From positions 1-64,000 of the forward strand of contig CAJNBV010000011.1 in NCBI GenBank assembly GCA_905221095.1: a stretch of DNA of 64,000 nt, read 5' to 3'. Below the pieces are notes generated by a model that ran no database searches, had not been told where the DNA came from, and saw nothing but the letters and a program-made list of their open reading frames with translations. Source of the DNA: a bacterium (GTDB taxonomy: Bacteria; Bacillota; Bacilli; Lactobacillales; Streptococcaceae). The translations under genes and the position numbers were made by a program. This document shows, piece after piece, positions 53,913 through 62,764 of this stretch; the stretch's first letter is position 1; the number at the start of each line of letters is the position of its first letter.

Positions 53913-55535
53913 TTATACCCACTCACCATTGGCATTTACTGTGTAACCATCGATAGTTGTGTTCACAGCCAAAGCTCCTGATGGGTATGAGTAATACCAT
54001 TTACCGCTAACTTGGAACCAACCTGTCTTCATAGCGCCTGAGCCAGCAAGATAATACCATGTACCACCTTGGTTGAGCCAGCCTGTTTGCATAGCACCTG
54101 AGCTGTTGAGGTAATACCAATTGCCATCTACAAATTTCCAACCTGTCTGCATAGCACCTGAGCCGTCAAGATAATACCATGTACCATTTTCTTTTATCCA
54201 TCTAGTACCCATTTTACCTAAACTATCAAAATGATACCAACTACCATTTATAAATTTCCAGCCTGTCTGCATAGCACCTGAGCCGTTAAGATAGTACCAA
54301 TTACCATCAACTTGTCTCCAACCAGTTTTCATCACACCAGTTTCATCCAAGTAATACCATGACCCATCTTTGACCCAGCCTGTTTTCATTCCATCTTCTT
54401 TAGAGAAATAATACCAATCCAGACCAATTTTCTTCCATCCAACATGACGATTTCCCTCATCATCAATGAAGAATTTTTTACCATCAATTAAAACAAGACC
54501 TGGTTTAAGGACACCTTCCTCATCTAAGAAATAATGTTTCTCATCTACTGTAATATCCCCTGTTAGACGAACACCTTCTTTTAGATAGTAAGTTTTGTCA
54601 TCAATCTTAATGAAGCCAGTTTTCTTTTCACCATTTTCAACAAAATAGTAAACCTTATCAGCAACTTTTACAAATCCTAACTGTTTGAAGCCATCTTTTT
54701 CATCTAGATAGTATTGCTTATCACCTAAAGTCAATAGACCTTTTTTCATAGCTCCATCAGCTTCAAAGTAGTAATTCTTACCATCAATTTTTTGCCAACC
54801 AGTAACTTTTTTGCCGTCCTTAATATAGTAGACCTTCCCGTTCTCCGTTTTAAATTGACCTGCAGAAGTAGACTGGTTTTGATTGTTATTTTGGTTAGTA
54901 TTAGTCGTTGAATTTGAGCGATAGATATGGTAAAGTGTATCACCTTTTAATTCGCCAGTAACGTAAGTATAGTTGGCAATATCCAGACGACTTGTATCTG
55001 ATGCTGCAGTTCCTGTACGTGGATCCTTAATATCAACTGGAACGTCACTACCAGGTTTATATTCTACAAAACGAACTTTTTTTACTGGAGAATTAGAATT
55101 TGTTGTTGAGCCATTATTATTGTTTGTACCAGTACCATTTTGGTTATTGTTCCCATTAGCATTGCTAGTGCTACCATTGTTTTGGTTGTTATCTCTATGG
55201 TATGGATTGGTTTGAGTACCAGCATTTGTATTAGAATCAGTAGCTTTTGGAGCATACATATGATACATAATACCATCCTCTTCTCTACTAGAAGTATAGA
55301 TATAATTTTCAATTTCAGGATGATTCTTAATAGATTCAGCTGTCACAGCAGACCCTGTAAGTGCATCTTTGATATTGACAGGACCACCATTTTTATATGT
55401 TGCATAGTGGACTTCCTTAACAGTAGAAGTTGTTGTAGTCGTTGCTCCCCCTGTTTCGGCAGCTTTTACTTGTTGGACCGTAGCCATAGCTAGCACAGAA
55501 GTGGCTAGCAAGATACCTGTTAGTGTTTTCTTCAT
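53913..55535 (-). CDS. Choline-binding protein B: two N-terminal repeats and many choline repeats
   Basis: A 540-aa surface protein. Signal peptide 1-26 (VQQVKAAE); two ~60-residue repeats (VKEVHYATYKNGGPVNIKD and VKKVRFVEYKPGSDVPVDIKD) joined by an Asn/Thr-rich linker; then about 13-14 choline-binding repeats from about residue 220, the first several diverged (acidic, YYLDEKDG type). Tail GYTVNANGEWV. AAAGGAGG ribosome site before ATG 55535; the frame upstream of it (to 55643) is not needed. Ligand unknown. Confidence 0.83.
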   Translation of the reverse strand: MKKTLTGILLATSVLAMATVQQVKAAETGGATTTTTSTVKEVHYATYKNGGPVNIKDALTGSAVTAESIKNHPEIENYIYTSSREEDGIMYHMYAPKATDSNTNAGTQTNPYHRDNNQNNGSTSNANGNNNQNGTGTNNNNGSTTNSNSPVKKVRFVEYKPGSDVPVDIKDPRTGTAASDTSRLDIANYTYVTGELKGDTLYHIYRSNSTTNTNQNNNQNQSTSAGQFKTENGKVYYIKDGKKVTGWQKIDGKNYYFEADGAMKKGLLTLGDKQYYLDEKDGFKQLGFVKVADKVYYFVENGEKKTGFIKIDDKTYYLKEGVRLTGDITVDEKHYFLDEEGVLKPGLVLIDGKKFFIDDEGNRHVGWKKIGLDWYYFSKEDGMKTGWVKDGSWYYLDETGVMKTGWRQVDGNWYYLNGSGAMQTGWKFINGSWYHFDSLGKMGTRWIKENGTWYYLDGSGAMQTGWKFVDGNWYYLNSSGAMQTGWLNQGGTWYYLAGSGAMKTGWFQVSGKWYYSYPSGALAVNTTIDGYTVNANGEWV

Positions 55536-55641
55536 GAGAAGAACCTCCTTTATTAAATAGTTAAATTTATCTAGATTATATCCTTTTCCTATAATAAATG
55601 CAATAAAAAACATAAAAAGTGTAGAAATATTTAAAAGTAAC

Positions 55642-55671
55642 AAAAAGAGAGCGGTTCAAACCACTCTCTTT
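55642..55671 (-). terminator. Terminator after choline-binding gene C
   Basis: AAAGAGAGTGG and CCGCTCTCTTT arms, T-run on the minus strand. Confidence 0.8.
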
Positions 55672-55677
55672 GTTATT

Positions 55678-57003
55678 TTATACCCATTCACCGTTGGCAT
55701 TTACATAGTAGCCATCGACTGTAGTATTTACTGCAAGGGCACCTGAACTATAAGCATAGTACCACTTACCGCCTACTTGGAACCAACCAGTTACCATAGC
55801 ACCTGAGCCTTTGAGGTAGTACCATGAATCACCTACTTTAGCCCAACCTGTTTGCATAGCACCTGAACCGTTTAGATAGTACCAAGTGCTACCATCTTGC
55901 AACCAACCTGTTTGCATTTCGCCTGAACCGTTTAGGTAATACCAAGTGCTACCATCTTTAACCCACCATTTTTGCATGATGCCTTCAGCGTTAAAGTAAT
56001 ACCACTTACCGCCATCTTGTAACCAGCCAACTTGACGTTTACCTTCTTTATTCACATAAATCCAGTTACTATCAACTTTATTCCAGCCAGCTTTTGTATT
56101 AGATTCATCTGTTAAGAAATATGTTTTACCATCAACGGTAATTTCCCCAAACTTACGTTCACCTTCTTCAGTGACATAGTAATACTTGTCGCCAGAACCC
56201 TTAATAAGACCTGTCTTACGCTCACCTTCTGCTGTGATGTAATACCATTTGCCAGCACTATCTTTTACAATACCTGACTTGGTTGTACCATCTTCAGCAA
56301 AGAAGTACCACTTAGCACCTACCTTATGAGCTCCAGTTGTCACAACACCATCCTTGACAAAATAAGTTTTACCATTTTCTGTAACAACTTCTGTCTTACG
56401 GACACCATTCGCATCGAAGTAATATGTTTTTTCACCTACTTTGATAAAGCCAGTTTTCTTTACACCTTGTGTATCAAGATAATATCGTTCAGAATTGTTT
56501 TCGATGATTCCACGAGCCATGACGCCTTCACTATTAAAATAGTACGTCTTGTTATCAATAATTGCCCAACCTTTTACTGGATTTCCTTTTGAATAGAAAT
56601 AACGATTACCCGATACTTCTCGCCAGCTATTATCCTTATCTGTAGATTTATAACCTTGTTTATTCAAATCGGCAGATGATGTATTTGGGTCATTTTCTAA
56701 CTCAGGAAGTTTTGTTCCTTTTTCTACGAATACATAGTAACGTACGCCACCATCTACATAGGTTTTCTGGTACTCAAAGTTATCAATATAACTATGCTTT
56801 TCAAAATTTTGATCTCCTGATTCAAAATAAACAGTTGTATGAGTACGTGAACGATCATTAGAAACAGTTATCCATTCTGTTTTACGAATAAACTCATCTG
56901 CATGTACAGAAGGTGCAGTAAATGTTGAGTAAGTAGTCAATGCTGCAGCCGTTGCCACTGTCACACTAGCAACAGCTAAAACTAAAGCTTTTTTATTCTT
57001 CAT
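55678..57003 (-). CDS. Choline-binding protein C
   Basis: A 441-aa surface protein. Signal peptide residues 1-34 (PSVHADE), a unique ~85-residue domain (TEWITVSNDRSRTHTTVYFE ... YYVFVEKGTKLPELEND) and about 14 choline-binding repeats to the tail GYYVNANGEWV. I start at ATG 57003 because GGAG is 9 bases upstream, inside the alternative longer reading (57018). It lies between proteins B and D, each with its own terminator. Confidence 0.83.
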   Translation of the reverse strand: MKNKKALVLAVASVTVATAAALTTYSTFTAPSVHADEFIRKTEWITVSNDRSRTHTTVYFESGDQNFEKHSYIDNFEYQKTYVDGGVRYYVFVEKGTKLPELENDPNTSSADLNKQGYKSTDKDNSWREVSGNRYFYSKGNPVKGWAIIDNKTYYFNSEGVMARGIIENNSERYYLDTQGVKKTGFIKVGEKTYYFDANGVRKTEVVTENGKTYFVKDGVVTTGAHKVGAKWYFFAEDGTTKSGIVKDSAGKWYYITAEGERKTGLIKGSGDKYYYVTEEGERKFGEITVDGKTYFLTDESNTKAGWNKVDSNWIYVNKEGKRQVGWLQDGGKWYYFNAEGIMQKWWVKDGSTWYYLNGSGEMQTGWLQDGSTWYYLNGSGAMQTGWAKVGDSWYYLKGSGAMVTGWFQVGGKWYYAYSSGALAVNTTVDGYYVNANGEWV

Positions 57004-57106
57004 TTGAATATTCTCCATGTTTAAAATTTTAGGTGATAAACCTAGCTTTATTGTATCTTATTTTTTAAAAAAATTCTAAGGAAAACTGAACTTTTTATGT
57101 AAAAAA

Positions 57107-57136
57107 TAAAAAGCAGAAGAAATTTCCTGCTTTTTT
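57107..57136 (-). terminator. Terminator after choline-binding gene D
   Basis: AAAAGCAGGA and CTTCTGCTTTT arms, then TATTTTT on the minus strand. Confidence 0.75.
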
Positions 57137-57149
57137 TGATTAAATTAGA

Positions 57150-58148
57150 TTATTTAACCCATTCACCGTTTCCGTTTACAGTGTATCCACCTACAGTAGT
57201 GTTAACTGCAAGGGCACCTGTTCCTTCAACGTAGTACCATTTACCAGCAACTTCAAACCATTGGCTAGCTTTCATAGCACCTGAATTTTCAAGGTAGTAC
57301 CATTTACCACCATCTTGCAACCAACCTGTTTGCATTTCACCTGAACCATTTAAGTAGTACCAAGTGTTACCGTCTTTAACCCACCATTTTTGCATTACGC
57401 CTTCAGCGTTAAAGAAGTACCATTTACCATCAATTTGTTTCCAACCTGAAACAGCTTTGTTAGAAGCATAGTATTTCCAACCATCTTCTTCTTGTACCCA
57501 TTGGTCTTTAACAACGTTGTATGAATCAGTTTTTTCTAAAATCAAATCGTAATGTGCATTTGTGTACATTGAACCATCAGCAACTTCTGATGGAGCAGAC
57601 AATACGCTTCCACCTTGCATTTCTGCTGGAATGAAGTATCCTTTAGGAGCGTTAACCACACGGTAAACAACTACTTCACCTTTTTCAACTTCAACTTCAA
57701 CATCTCCACCTACGTTTGAAACCAAATCTTTAATGTATACTGTTTTCAAATCTTTACGAGCTGCTAATTCTTCTGGTGATGTATGTGCATAAAGACCAAA
57801 TGCTTGTAAGTCTTTGAATTTCAATACTTCAACCTTAACATCTGGGATTGGGTTTCCTAGACGGTCTTTAACTGCAAAACGTACAAAAGTTTTTTTGTCG
57901 AATGCTTGTGGCTTACCATGGTAAGGATTGTAAGCTGGAGTTTCTGGTTTGTATTGCTCATCAGTTGGAACTACACCAGTATGAGCTGAAACAACAGTAT
58001 TTGGTTGATAAGCAGTTTTATCCATTTGACCAGTAAGTGGATTTACTTTACCACTTACTGAATAATTTGTACCAGCATCAGCTGAAACAGCTTGTACAGC
58101 ACCAAATGCTGCAAGAGCGACTGCGCTTGTCAATAAAACTTTTTTCAT
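57150..58148 (-). CDS. Choline-binding protein D with a Cna-B/SpaA-like domain
   Basis: A 332-aa surface protein. Signal peptide 1-24 (AVQAVSADA), a beta-sandwich prealbumin-like domain (about 75-205: FVRFAVKDRLGNPIPDVKVEV, VVYRVVNAPKGYFIPAEMQG, HYDLILEK) typical of pilin backbone/Cna-B folds, and five choline-binding repeats ending GYTVNGNGEWVK. AAAGGAG ribosome site before ATG 58148. Consensus promoter at 58210-58238. Confidence 0.85.
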   Translation of the reverse strand: MKKVLLTSAVALAAFGAVQAVSADAGTNYSVSGKVNPLTGQMDKTAYQPNTVVSAHTGVVPTDEQYKPETPAYNPYHGKPQAFDKKTFVRFAVKDRLGNPIPDVKVEVLKFKDLQAFGLYAHTSPEELAARKDLKTVYIKDLVSNVGGDVEVEVEKGEVVVYRVVNAPKGYFIPAEMQGGSVLSAPSEVADGSMYTNAHYDLILEKTDSYNVVKDQWVQEEDGWKYYASNKAVSGWKQIDGKWYFFNAEGVMQKWWVKDGNTWYYLNGSGEMQTGWLQDGGKWYYLENSGAMKASQWFEVAGKWYYVEGTGALAVNTTVGGYTVNGNGEWVK

Positions 58149-58524
58149 CGTTTTATCTCCTTTGTTTTTCTTTAAAATATTTTTTCGTAAGACTATCTTA
58201 CTACCATACAGTATATAAATATTTGCAGGATTTGTCAAGGGTTTTCTTCAATTTTTTAAACTTTTCAGCTATTTTTTCAAAAAAGGTTAAAAAAACGCCT
58301 TTGTGAGATGAAATACCCTTCAAATACCGTATCTCCCAAGTGAAAATCTCACAAATTTCTTAAACCTTGAGTCAAACCTCACATATCTAATCCACATAGA
58401 TAGTTGGACAGAACTCACTTCTATGGTATTATCCTATAACCCCTTCCAAATGTCAAGCAAAAATGGCAAGTATTTTGCAAATAACTCGCCATTCCATTAA
58501 CTTTCTACTATTTAAAATGTGACC
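58149..58524. other. Region upstream of choline-binding gene D
   Basis: 376 bases containing the gene D promoter and an inverted repeat (TTTGTGAGAT, 58300-58309; ATCTCACAAA, 58346-58355). No ORF of note. Confidence 0.6.
58210..58238 (-). promoter_or_regulatory. Promoter of choline-binding gene D
   Basis: The minus strand reads TTGACA, 17 bases, TATACT. Confidence 0.75.
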
Positions 58525-59034
58525 TCATAGCAAGGCCTCAAACTCAGTGACGCTCATACCCAACTGTTGACTGGCAACTTCAGAAGTCAGAAGACCTTGG
58601 CGGACCATATCCAGAAATGCAAAAAGTTTCCCTTCTTCCCTTCCTTCAACTTTCCCACGCTCCAGTCCCTGTTCAATGCCCTCTGCTCGTCCTTGTTCAA
58701 TACCACGTTCTAATCCTTCTGCTCGCCCTTGTTCAATGCCCTCTGTACGGCCATTTCTTCAGCTTGTTCCAAGGCATAGTCCTGCGCTAACAAGGCTTGT
58801 TCTTCGCGTCTGCGCTGTTCACTAAACATTTTCCTGTCCTCCTCGGACCAGCTCTTGTAATCTAGCAGTTGGTCTGCCTGGCTAATGGCTCGCTCGGGTT
58901 CTTGGGTAAAGGGCTTGTTACCGAAAAACTCCAACCACGGCTTGCGAACCTCGTCTTTGCTGGTTTCTCTGTATTTTTTTAATTCCAAGAATGCCATCTT
59001 AACTAAATGGTTTTCCTGACCATTAGTGCTAGTC
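58525..59034 (-). pseudogene. 3'-partial Rpn-type copy with frameshift
   Basis: It begins with NGQENHLVKMAFLELKKYRETSK, lacking the nuclease core. It is in frame until the linker near 58750, where the frame shifts; the other frame continues with EGIEQGRAEGLERGIEQGRA repeats and FAFLDMVRQGLLTSEV to a normal C-terminus at 58525. Matches the layout of the left locus. Confidence 0.8.
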
Positions 59035-59970
59035 TTACAACAACGCCTCAAACTCAGCGACGGTCATACCTAACTGTTCACTCGCAACCTCAGCTGTCAG
59101 AAGACCTTGGCGGACCATATCTAGGAAAGCAAAGACTCTTCCTTCAACTTTTCCACGCTCCAGTCCCTGTTCAATACCCTCTGCACGACCACGCTCTAAA
59201 CCTTGTTCGATACCTTCCGCCCTAGCTGTTTCCAAGGCATAGTCCTGTGCTAACAAGGCTTGTTCTTCGCGCATACGTAGTTGACTAAACATCTTCCTGT
59301 CCTCCTCGGACCAGCTCTTATAGTCTAGCAGTTGGTCTGCCTGACTGATGGCTCGCTCGGGTTCTTGGGTAAAGGGTTTATTCCCGAAAAACTCCAACCA
59401 CGGCTTGCGAACCTCATCTTTGCTGGTTTCTCTGTATTTCTTTAGTTCCAAGAACGCCATCTTGACCAGATGGTTTTCTTGTCCATTGTTTGTGATGGTT
59501 AAGACCTCACCTGTCGTGTCCTCGCGCATACTGAAACTGTGAAAGGCCAACTCATCTGAGAAGTAGTTACTATCGACAATTGCGATTGCGTATACTGGTG
59601 CGATGTGTTTGTAACTCTGATGAGTATTTCCTTCTTGCTGACGAATTTTTTCTAGGTTTTGATTGACTTGACTGCACAGATAAGCCCATAAACGATTAAT
59701 GAAAAAATTCTGATGATGAACTTGGATTTCAATAATTACTTGCGTTCCATTATCTAGTTCAGCCAAGACGTCTATACTGGTATAGAAATCCTGCGCCGAG
59801 TAGGGCAGGGAAGGCAAGACGTGAATGTTACTTCCCTCCAAAATGGTTACATTTTTGGCTGGTAAATCCAGCATATCGCGAATAAATTGACAAGTGATTT
59901 CTGGATTGCTAAAGATTTTCTTAGCAACCAAATCGTTAGTCGGGCTGATGCCCGGATGTCTGAGAATCAT
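59035..59970 (-). CDS. Rpn-family nuclease/putative transposase, full-length copy
   Basis: A 311-aa protein nearly identical to that at 50346-51233 through the PD-(D/E)XK core (DVLAELDNGTQVIIEIQVHHQ). It differs mainly by an expanded linker (ARAEGIEQGLERG twice, then KVEGRV). ATG 59970 with GGAGGAAAAGG upstream and TATAAT about 25 bases ahead. Confidence 0.85.
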   Translation of the reverse strand: MILRHPGISPTNDLVAKKIFSNPEITCQFIRDMLDLPAKNVTILEGSNIHVLPSLPYSAQDFYTSIDVLAELDNGTQVIIEIQVHHQNFFINRLWAYLCSQVNQNLEKIRQQEGNTHQSYKHIAPVYAIAIVDSNYFSDELAFHSFSMREDTTGEVLTITNNGQENHLVKMAFLELKKYRETSKDEVRKPWLEFFGNKPFTQEPERAISQADQLLDYKSWSEEDRKMFSQLRMREEQALLAQDYALETARAEGIEQGLERGRAEGIEQGLERGKVEGRVFAFLDMVRQGLLTAEVASEQLGMTVAEFEALL

Positions 59971-60001
59971 CCTTTTCCTCCTTTTATTATACCACAGTTT
60001 T

Positions 60002-60152
60002 ATACTCAATGAAAATCAAAGAGCAAACTAGGAAACTAGTCGCAGGTTGCTCAAAACACTGTTTTGAGGTTACAGATAAGACTGACGAAGTCAGTCACAT
60101 ATATACGGCAAGGCGACGTTGACGTGGTTTGAATTTGATTTTCGAAGAGTAT
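60002..60152. repeat. BOX element, A-B-C form
   Basis: A 151-bp element with boxA core ACGGCAAGGCGACGTTGACG and one boxB. It splits the leader of the right inverted-repeat arm from its gene. Confidence 0.9.
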
Positions 60153-60208
60153 TAAATCTAGTTTTACTAGATTCTCTGGCTCTATCTATTTATTCGCAAA
60201 AGAGACGA

Positions 60209-60235
60209 AAAAAACCTGAGAATTATCTCAGGCTT
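60209..60235 (-). terminator. Terminator after prs
   Basis: CCTGAGA, ATT, ATCTCAGG-type stem followed by TTTTTTCG on the minus strand. Confidence 0.85.
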
Positions 60236-60240
60236 GGTAA

Positions 60241-61209
60241 TTAAATCTTTTTCTCAATACTGAAAAGTGGAGAAAGTGGACGTTTTTCATGGATACGCAC
60301 GATAGCATCCCCTAAAAGATGAGCAATCGAAATCTGCTCAATCTTATCAATCAAACGCTCTTCTGGCAGATAGATGGTATCCAAAACAACCAATTTCTTA
60401 ATAGCTGATTTTTGGATATTGTCCATAGCAGGACCAGAAAGAACTGGGTGCGTACAGCTTGCATAGACTTCAACAGCACCAGCTTCTGCAAGGGCATCTG
60501 CCGCATGACAAATGGTTCCAGCTGTATCAATCATATCATCAATCAAGATACAAGTCTTGCCTTCAACCTTACCGATGATGTTCATGACTTCACTAGTGTT
60601 CATCTTATCAACGCTACGACGTTTGTCAATGATAGCAATAGATGTTTTCAAAAATTCTGCCAACTTACGAGCACGAGTCACCCCTCCATGGTCTGGGCTG
60701 ACAACCACATAGTCAGAACCAACCATACCACGACGCTCAAAATAATCTGCAATCAGAGGAGCTCCCATCAAGTGATCCACAGGAATATCAAAGAATCCTT
60801 GAATCTGCGCAGCATGCAAGTCGATTGTCAATAAACGATCCACCCCAGCTACTTCAAGCATATTTGCGACAAGTTTTGAAGTGATTGGCTCACGCGCTCT
60901 CGCCTTTCTATCCTGACGTGCATAGCCATAGTAAGGCATGACAACATTGACAGATTCTGCACTCGCACGCTTCAAAGCATCTACCATAATCAAAATTTCA
61001 AGCAGATTGTCATTTACAGGCGAACTAGTTGATTGTAGGATAAAGACGTGTTTCCCACGGATTGATTCTTCGATGTTAACCTGAATCTCTCCATCTGAAA
61101 ATTGGCGAACACTTGATTTCCCCAGCTCTATCCCAATCTCCTGCGCCACACGTTCTGCCAATTCTTTATTAGAAGAAAGGGCAAACAGCTTTAAATCAGA
61201 AAAAGACAT
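60241..61209 (-). CDS. prs: Ribose-phosphate pyrophosphokinase (PRPP synthetase)
   Basis: A 322-aa enzyme that makes PRPP from ribose-5-phosphate and ATP, feeding purine, pyrimidine, His and Trp synthesis. [24 protein letters not shown], the [18 protein letters not shown] signature and the PRPP loop [11 protein letters not shown] are present. The ATG at 61209 has CGGAGG 5-7 bases upstream. Supplies substrate for the pur cluster in this window. Confidence 0.96.
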   Translation of the reverse strand: MSFSDLKLFALSSNKELAERVAQEIGIELGKSSVRQFSDGEIQVNIEESIRGKHVFILQSTSSPVNDNLLEILIMVDALKRASAESVNVVMPYYGYARQDRKARAREPITSKLVANMLEVAGVDRLLTIDLHAAQIQGFFDIPVDHLMGAPLIADYFERRGMVGSDYVVVSPDHGGVTRARKLAEFLKTSIAIIDKRRSVDKMNTSEVMNIIGKVEGKTCILIDDMIDTAGTICHAADALAEAGAVEVYASCTHPVLSGPAMDNIQKSAIKKLVVLDTIYLPEERLIDKIEQISIAHLLGDAIVRIHEKRPLSPLFSIEKKI

Positions 61210-61299
61210 GATTTCCTCCGGTATATATGTATCGCTTGTGCTTTTCACAAGATTTTTCCATCTACCATTGTAGCGCTTTTTGCACTATTTTTCAATCAA

Positions 61300-61331
61300 A
61301 AATAAAAGAAGGGCACCATATTTGTACCCTT
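61300..61331 (-). terminator. Terminator after the PrsW-type gene
   Basis: AAGGGTACAAATA and TGGTGCCCTT stem, then CTTTTATTTTTG on the minus strand. Confidence 0.7.
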
Positions 61332-61354
61332 GCATCATTCTTTTGAAAAATATT

Positions 61355-62170
61355 CTAGTTCATCAACTCATTGTGCTTCTCAACAAAGCGATAAGCCTGA
61401 TAAAAACCATAAAGAGTAATAGCCATAACCACTGGAATCGCTAAGGGCAACTCTGTCTCCAACTCCACAAAAGGAGAATTAAACAGGAAGTGAGTTCCCA
61501 AGGCTAAACCTAGGAAAAGAAGCCCCTGTTTCTTGCCAACCTTCTGTCCTTTATAGGCTCTGTAAAGCAAGTAAACACCTACTACAGCCAAACCTGAAAA
61601 AGTCCAGTGAGAGGCAATTCCTGAGATGATACGCTCTAAAATTCTCGAAATAGTAAAGTCAAATCCCTCTGGCAAATCCGTACGAATATAGCCAATATCC
61701 TCAATCATTTGAAATCCCAAACCAGAAGCAATACCTAGTAAAAACAAAGATTTTAATTTTCGCACAGGAATCAAAGACAAAACAAAAACAAGTGGCAACA
61801 ATTTCAACGGTTCTTCTACCAAAGGAGCTACAATAGCACTTTCAAAGGCATTTAAAAATGCACTATCTGGGAAAAGAACGCCCAGTAAATCATGGATATA
61901 GGTATTCGCAAAGCTAGACAACCAGCCTGAAAGGAACATCCCTCCCAATAAAGACAAGATCAAGGCATTCTTTGGCAATTCCCATTTTTTCCCAATACGG
62001 AAAAGGAAATAAAGAGCCGGAATCATGTAAAAGAGAGCTAGAAAGATAGAAACTCCCATTAGTCCATATTCCGCACCTGACATCGAACCATCCGTATAGT
62101 AGATGGTTTCATATTGTAAACCAATACATAGCAATAAGATAAAAATAAATAAAATGCTGTTTTTCTTCAT
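61355..62170 (-). CDS. PrsW-family intramembrane metalloprotease-like protein
   Basis: A 271-aa protein with about 8 transmembrane helices. APLVEEPLKLLPLV (E-E-x-x-K), QMIEDIGYI and ISGIASHWTFSGL carry the Glu/His residues conserved in PrsW-type proteases (CPBP-like superfamily). B. subtilis PrsW cleaves an anti-sigma factor; the substrate here is unknown. Co-directional with the carbonic anhydrase, 24 bases after its stop. Confidence 0.8.
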   Translation of the reverse strand: MKKNSILFIFILLLCIGLQYETIYYTDGSMSGAEYGLMGVSIFLALFYMIPALYFLFRIGKKWELPKNALILSLLGGMFLSGWLSSFANTYIHDLLGVLFPDSAFLNAFESAIVAPLVEEPLKLLPLVFVLSLIPVRKLKSLFLLGIASGLGFQMIEDIGYIRTDLPEGFDFTISRILERIISGIASHWTFSGLAVVGVYLLYRAYKGQKVGKKQGLLFLGLALGTHFLFNSPFVELETELPLAIPVVMAITLYGFYQAYRFVEKHNELMN

Positions 62171-62194
62171 ACACTTTCTTTCTAAATGAAGTAT

Positions 62195-62692
62195 TTATAG
62201 TTCTACGACTGTCATACTTCCTGTATCCACATCGTAAATAGCACCAGAGATAATGACATCGTCTGGTATTAGGGGAGATTCGATAAGGAGTTGCATATCC
62301 TCGCGTACACTCTCCTCTATATCTTGGAAGGGCAAAAAGTCCTGGTCTGACACATCGACACCTAGTTCCTCTTTCAGATACTCCTGAAAAGGTCCATTTT
62401 CAAAAGTCTGGGCACCACAGTCTGTATGGTGCAACACCACAATCTCTCTTGTTCCCATCTGTTGCTGGGAAATAACTAGCGAACGAATCATGTCCTCAGT
62501 CACTCGACCACCTGCATTCCGCAAGATATGAGCATCCCCAAGTGCCAAACCTAGAGCTTGCGCAACGTGCAGACGCGAATCCATGCAGGTCACAATAGCT
62601 ACTCTTGTTTTGGGTTTAAGTGGCAGATTTAACTGCCCATGTAGGGCAACATAAGCCTGATTGGCTTGCATAAACTGTTCAAAATACGACAC
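62195..62692 (-). CDS. Beta-class carbonic anhydrase
   Basis: A 165-aa enzyme hydrating CO2 to bicarbonate, needed for growth in ambient CO2 and feeding carboxylations such as PurK. Zinc ligands: the Cys of VTCMDSR and the His and Cys of LHHTDCGAQ. I start at GTG 62692 because GAGGAGGGAATC precedes it and it gives the pneumococcal length; the ATG frame to 62761 adds 23 residues without support. It lies 72 bases after radA. Confidence 0.92.
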   Translation of the reverse strand: MSYFEQFMQANQAYVALHGQLNLPLKPKTRVAIVTCMDSRLHVAQALGLALGDAHILRNAGGRVTEDMIRSLVISQQQMGTREIVVLHHTDCGAQTFENGPFQEYLKEELGVDVSDQDFLPFQDIEESVREDMQLLIESPLIPDDVIISGAIYDVDTGSMTVVEL

Positions 62693-62764
62693 GATTCCCT
62701 CCTCGAAAATTTGATAGTCAAATATTTCTCCTATCTTATCATTTTTAAAAGGATTTGTCACGGA

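Larger units (their letters stand above)
58525..60200 (-). repeat. Right arm of the large inverted repeat around the choline-binding island
   Basis: Inverse counterpart of 50271-51624: 45-bp leader (GAATCTAGTAAAACTAGATT), full Rpn-type gene and 3'-partial copy. A BOX element (60002-60152) is inserted between leader and gene in this arm only. Confidence 0.75.
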
